From Betaproteobacteria bacterium (GTDB lineage: Bacteria; Pseudomonadota; Gammaproteobacteria; Burkholderiales; Burkholderiaceae_C), in NCBI GenBank assembly GCA_947448675.1, contig CANFOR010000126.1, forward strand, positions 1-8,225: a DNA stretch of 8,225 nt, read 5' to 3'. Positions within the stretch are counted from its first letter, which is position 1, and each line of letters starts with the position of its first letter. The translations under genes were made by a program, and so were the position numbers. The notes beneath the pieces were generated by a model. The model did no database searches. It was not told the origin of the DNA and saw only the letters and a list, made by a program, of their open reading frames with translations. Shown piece after piece: positions 6,104 through 8,225 of the stretch.

Positions 6104-6646
6104 CTAAAACGAAGACCCCGGCTCGCTCAAAAACGCCAGCTCTTCTGCGCTGGAGGCGCGGCCCAGAATCGCGTTGCGATGCGGGAAGCGGCCAAAGCGG
6201 TCGATGATGGCTTTGTGGCGCAGCGCATAGTTCAGGTTGTCTGCCATACCCAGCTGCGTAAACAGCGCCACCGCCTGCGCATGCACCAGCGCAGACTCGC
6301 TGTGCATGGTGGGCATGTAGGCAAACACGCGATGCGCTGCAGGCAGGCTGCGGTCCTGCCCACTGGCCACCAACTCTTGCGCCAACATCAAGGCCAGCGC
6401 GTCCTGCGCAAAGGCGCGCGGCGTGTCGCGGTACACGTTGCGCGAGAATTGGTCCAACACGATGATCTCCGCCAGCCGCCCCTCAGGCGTAGTGCGCCAC
6501 GCAAACAACTCGCAGCGCGCAGCGGCCTCCAACGTTGCGCCAAAGCGGGCGCGGATGGTTTCGTCCAGCGCGGCGTCTTTGGCGAAGTGTTGCTTGGCGC
6601 TTAGCTCTTCGAACCAGAAGTGGAGGATGGATTGGGAGGCGACCAC
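6104..6646 (-). CDS. DUF924 family protein, full-length copy
   Basis: This 180-residue cytoplasmic protein belongs to DUF924, a mostly helical family of unknown biochemical function. The conserved landmarks are all present: ILHFWFEEL at the start, LDQFSRNVYR (64-73), YMPTMHSES (110-118) and RFGRFPHRNAILGR (150-163). The start is GTG at 6646, five bases after the stop of the 56-residue ORF, with no ribosome site visible, so it may depend on translation of the gene before it. The ATG two bases upstream is in another frame. Similarity to copy 2 (7578-7991) begins at about codon 4, which suggests the native upstream region was replaced. The two proteins differ at about 15 of some 135 shared positions. 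This copy looks functional. Confidence 0.88.
   Translation of the reverse strand: MVASQSILHFWFEELSAKQHFAKDAALDETIRARFGATLEAAARCELFAWRTTPEGRLAEIIVLDQFSRNVYRDTPRAFAQDALALMLAQELVASGQDRSLPAAHRVFAYMPTMHSESALVHAQAVALFTQLGMADNLNYALRHKAIIDRFGRFPHRNAILGRASSAEELAFLSEPGSSF
6267..6400. repeat. Short direct repeats bounding the segment missing from the second DUF924 copy
   Basis: GCCACCGC (6267-6274) and GCCAGCGC (6393-6400) are near-identical 8-mers exactly 126 bases apart. Copy 2 contains only one GCCAGCGC (7741-7748) at this place and lacks the 126 bases between. This fits a slippage or recombination deletion between short repeats in the ancestor of copy 2. Confidence 0.7.
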
Positions 6647-6651
6647 ATCAA

Positions 6652-6822
6652 TCAGCGGGCTGCGCGCGCATTGCTGGGTGTTTTGGGCTTGAGGGTAGGC
6701 ACTTTCAGGCCAAATGCGTCGGCTAGGCGCTGAGCCTGTTTGGCAGACTGAACCAAGGCCTTTTGCAGCGCTTTGGGGGATGGCGTTAGCCTGCTTGGCT
6801 GAGTATTTTCGGTTTGTGCCAT
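6652..6822 (-). CDS. Small hypothetical protein, 56 residues
   Basis: This ORF is not one I can name. ATG at 6822 lies 13 bases after the end of the hepT remnant, and TGA ends 5 bases before the GTG of DUF924 copy 1. The tight packing suggests it belongs to the same transcript. GGAA lies about 8-9 bases before the ATG. The product is basic, with a Ser/Pro/Thr-rich start, a predicted amphipathic helix ALQKALVQSAKQAQRLADAF (residues 18-37), then GLKVPTLKPKTP and an Arg/Ala tail. There is no signal peptide or membrane segment. Helix-rich, charged small proteins in such places can be DNA- or protein-binding partners, but nothing here proves that. Confidence 0.55.
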   Translation of the reverse strand: MAQTENTQPSRLTPSPKALQKALVQSAKQAQRLADAFGLKVPTLKPKTPSNARAAR

Positions 6823-6835
6823 GTTGCGGGTTCCG

Positions 6836-7183
6836 TCACACTTGTGGCAAAACGTTCAACTGATTTTTCAGAACGGGCAGAGCGGTTTGCACGGTGTCCC
6901 ACACTACCTCAAGGTTGATGTCGAAGTAGCCATGGGCAATACGGTTGCGCATGCCCCGCATGCTGCGCCACGGGATTTACTTATGCAGTTCTGCAAAAGT
7001 CGGGTGTAGATCCATTACCTTGGTGGCTGCTTCGCCCAGAACAATTAGACTCATGACCACCGCTTGCTGGGTGCGCTTGTCTTGCTCAAAATCGGCCTGA
7101 GCCATGCCCTCGGTGAACGATTGTGCGTCGGCAATCGTTTGGCGCATGTGGTCCAGATAATCTACCAGACGGTTCACTGTCAT
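6836..7183 (-). pseudogene. hepT: HepT-like toxin RNase gene broken by one in-frame stop
   Basis: HepT is the toxin of the MntA/HepT (DUF86) system, a HEPN-fold RNase that cuts RNA. The frame from ATG at 7183 gives 68 residues (MTVNRLVDYLDHMRQTI through TFAELHK) and then meets TAA at 6977-6979. The same frame continues with 46 residues, starting IPWRSMRGMRNRIAHGYFDI and ending QLNVLPQV at TGA (6836-6838). Together 68, the stop and 46 make 115 codons, the normal family length. The tail holds the active motif RX4HXY (RNRIAHGY), including the Tyr that MntA-type partners modify, so the 68-residue product lacks both. A CAA-to-TAA change would explain it. ATG codons at 6961 and 6952 could restart translation. 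It overlaps mntA by ATGA. Sequencing error is the main alternative. Confidence 0.88.
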
Positions 7184-7470
7184 ACAGGCCGGGCTTCTTG
7201 TGCGACGATGTCGCGGAACTTGGCGGGCAGGTCTTTGAGGGTGAGTACATCGACCGACACGCCCAACAACTCCTGCAGTTCGTCTTGCAGGCCGCCCAAA
7301 TCCAGCAGCGTAGTGCCAGGCAATGCTTCTACCAACAGGTCGAGATCGCTGCCATCGCGGTCATCCCCGCGCATGGCGGAACCAAAGACCTGCGGGTTGG
7401 CCACGCGATAGCGCGCTGCAGCAAGGCAGACGGCTTCACGGTGTTGGCTTAGGGCTTGTGAGGGGCGCAT
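7180..7470 (-). CDS. mntA: MntA-like minimal nucleotidyltransferase antitoxin
   Basis: This 96-residue protein is the partner of HepT. In studied systems MntA transfers AMP from ATP onto a HepT tyrosine and so silences it. The nucleotidyltransferase signature is complete: Gly30-Ser31 in VFGSAMRG, Asp42 and Asp44 in GSDLDLLVE, and a third acidic residue Asp74 in VSVDVLT. The start MRPSQALSQHRE and the end AQEARPV match the family, so it is full length. Its TGA overlaps the hepT ATG by four bases, the usual coupled arrangement. There is no ribosome site, and a promoter-like pair ends only 8 bases before the ATG, so the message may be leaderless. With hepT interrupted, its protective job may be gone. 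Confidence 0.9.
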   Translation of the reverse strand: MRPSQALSQHREAVCLAAARYRVANPQVFGSAMRGDDRDGSDLDLLVEALPGTTLLDLGGLQDELQELLGVSVDVLTLKDLPAKFRDIVAQEARPV

Positions 7471-7478
7471 GGGCTGGA

Positions 7479-7508
7479 GTTTAACGGAGCAGGCTATCTA
7501 TGTGTCAA
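7479..7508 (-). promoter_or_regulatory. Candidate sigma-70 promoter of the mntA-hepT operon
   Basis: On the minus strand a perfect -35 TTGACA (7503-7508) is followed by 18 bases and a weak -10 TTAAAC (7479-7484). Only 8 bases separate this from the mntA ATG, so transcription would begin at or next to the start codon. That fits the lack of a ribosome site. The poor -10 keeps confidence modest. Confidence 0.4.
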
Positions 7509-7512
7509 ATCA

Positions 7513-7560
7513 GCCCTTAACCCCCGTGGAATATGCACAACCAGCTACTAAAACCGTAGC
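7513..7560 (+). repeat. Short intergenic hairpin repeat, copy C
   Basis: This is the counterpart of copy B after the other DUF924 copy. It ends in a perfect stem of GCTAC (7544-7548), a 7-base loop and GTAGC (7556-7560). Copy A has GCTAT/ATAGC with the same loop length, so one T-A pair is replaced by C-G while pairing is kept. The left part has diverged more. It lies between the DUF924 copy 2 stop and the mntA promoter. Confidence 0.55.
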
Positions 7561-7577
7561 ATTCAAAGAGCCGAAAC

Positions 7578-7991
7578 CTAAAACGAAGACCCCGGCTCGC
7601 TCAAGAAGGTCAGCTCGTCCCCGCCGGAAGTACGCCCCAAAATCGCATTGCGGTGCGGGAAGCGGCCAAAGCGGTCGATGATGGCTTTGTGGCGCAGCGC
7701 GTAGTTCAGGTTGTCTTGGTTGCCCAGCTGCGTAAACAGCGCCAGCGCATCCTGTGCAAAGCCGCGCGGCGTGTCGCGGTAGACGTTGCGCGAGAACTGG
7801 TCCAACACGATGATCTCCGCCAGCCGGCCCTCAGGCGTAGTGCGCCACGCAAACAACTCGCAGTGCGATGCAGCCTGCAGCGTGTCGCCGAAGCGCGCGC
7901 GGATGGTTTCGTCTAGCGCAGCGTCTTTGACGAAGTGCTGTTTGGGGGTTAGCTCTTCGAACCAGAAGTGGAGGATGGATTGGGCTGGCAT
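7578..7991 (-). CDS. DUF924 family protein, second copy with a 42-residue internal deletion
   Basis: This 137-residue ORF is a paralogue of the gene at 6104-6646, sharing long identical blocks such as CELFAWRTTPEGRLAEIIV and LNYALRHKAIIDRFGRFPH. It starts with ATG (MPAQSILHFW) and ends with the same EPGSSF and TAG. After DALAL (residue 85) it jumps directly to FTQLG. The 42 residues missing relative to copy 1 include the family's conserved YMPTMHSE block. The frame is intact, so a protein can be made, but loss of this core segment probably spoils the fold or the function. The retained ATG and longer upstream gap suggest this is the original location and copy 1 the relocated one, though that order is inference. 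It may be a decaying gene. Confidence 0.8.
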   Translation of the reverse strand: MPAQSILHFWFEELTPKQHFVKDAALDETIRARFGDTLQAASHCELFAWRTTPEGRLAEIIVLDQFSRNVYRDTPRGFAQDALALFTQLGNQDNLNYALRHKAIIDRFGRFPHRNAILGRTSGGDELTFLSEPGSSF

Positions 7992-8225
7992 GGGATCAAG
8001 AGGGCGTCATTACAAGATGCAGCCTGTCAGGTAAGTATCTCTAGTTATAAGCCTAAAAATTTGGACGCAGAAACGGGTGGGTGAGTTCTATTGGCACCGC
8101 AGTCTTGCAACTGCGAGCGCCCTCCCTGTTCTCAATTCGGTAACGCGAAAGTAATCAGCCAACGATGCTTGTGATGACACTACGCATTACTCCACCCAAC
8201 ACACCATTGTCGAGAAAATCAGATA
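7992..8225. other. Upstream region of the second DUF924 gene, no gene recognised
   Basis: No frame here gives a start and a credible protein. Base composition is less GC-rich than in the genes. A perfect 6-base inverted repeat, CGCAGT, spacer of six, ACTGCG, lies at 8098-8115. On the minus strand TATAAC (8044-8049), about 50 bases before the DUF924 ATG, could be a -10 box, but the matching -35 is poor. The right edge may cut the start of another feature. Confidence 0.4.

Noticed and set aside
6821..7009. A 62-codon plus-strand ORF opposite the hepT tail
   Set aside because: The minus strand here encodes the exact conserved C-terminus of HepT, so this frame is its shadow.
8098..8115. The CGCAGT/ACTGCG hairpin with TTGCAA in the loop, resembling a tRNA anticodon arm
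   Set aside because: With a 5-pair stem the loop is 8 bases, not 7, and no matching acceptor, D or T arms with a GGTTCGA-type motif surround it on either strand.
8020..8200. A possible small minus-strand ORF in the right-end region
   Set aside because: It has no ATG, no ribosome site and no recognisable motif, and ends soon at TAG.

Overview
The window looks like a GC-rich betaproteobacterial chromosome, most likely Burkholderiales and probably Comamonadaceae (Rhodoferax/Polaromonas/Acidovorax-like). The basis is the GC-rich codon use, the family content (DUF938 methyltransferase, DUF3297, DUF924, YlqF) and AGCTAT-type short intergenic repeats, which I recall as common in that family. The assignment is inferred from gene content and style, not from a marker gene.

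Layout, left to right. (1) 1-2474, minus strand: part of a CUT1-type sugar/polyol ABC importer. The ATPase gene comes first, followed by a Tat-exported solute-binding protein that runs off the left edge; permeases would be expected beyond it. Two clear inverted-repeat sites lie just upstream of the ATPase. (2) 2607-3254, minus: a DUF938 SAM-dependent methyltransferase. (3) 3368-5233, plus: a compact housekeeping cluster of a DEDDy 3'-5' exonuclease, the circularly permuted GTPase YlqF (4-base ATGA overlap) and a DUF3297 protein. (4) 5261-5899, minus: a nitroreductase converging on DUF3297, with an inverted repeat that spans both stop codons. (5) 6104-7991, minus: an accessory-looking block with two copies of a DUF924 gene. 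Between them lie a MntA/HepT toxin-antitoxin pair and a 56-residue ORF.

The accessory block holds the main interest. The hepT toxin gene has one in-frame TAA that separates the N-terminal two thirds from the RNase motif (RNRIAHGY), which still reads perfectly in frame after the stop. The MntA nucleotidyltransferase looks intact. The DUF924 copy at 7578-7991 has lost exactly 126 bp in frame, between two 8-base near-repeats still visible in the other copy. The duplication includes 3' flanks that carry a short hairpin repeat, and a third, independent copy of this repeat sits at 3268-3315. I see no CRISPR array, transposase, rRNA or tRNA. The last 234 bases hold no gene I can support.
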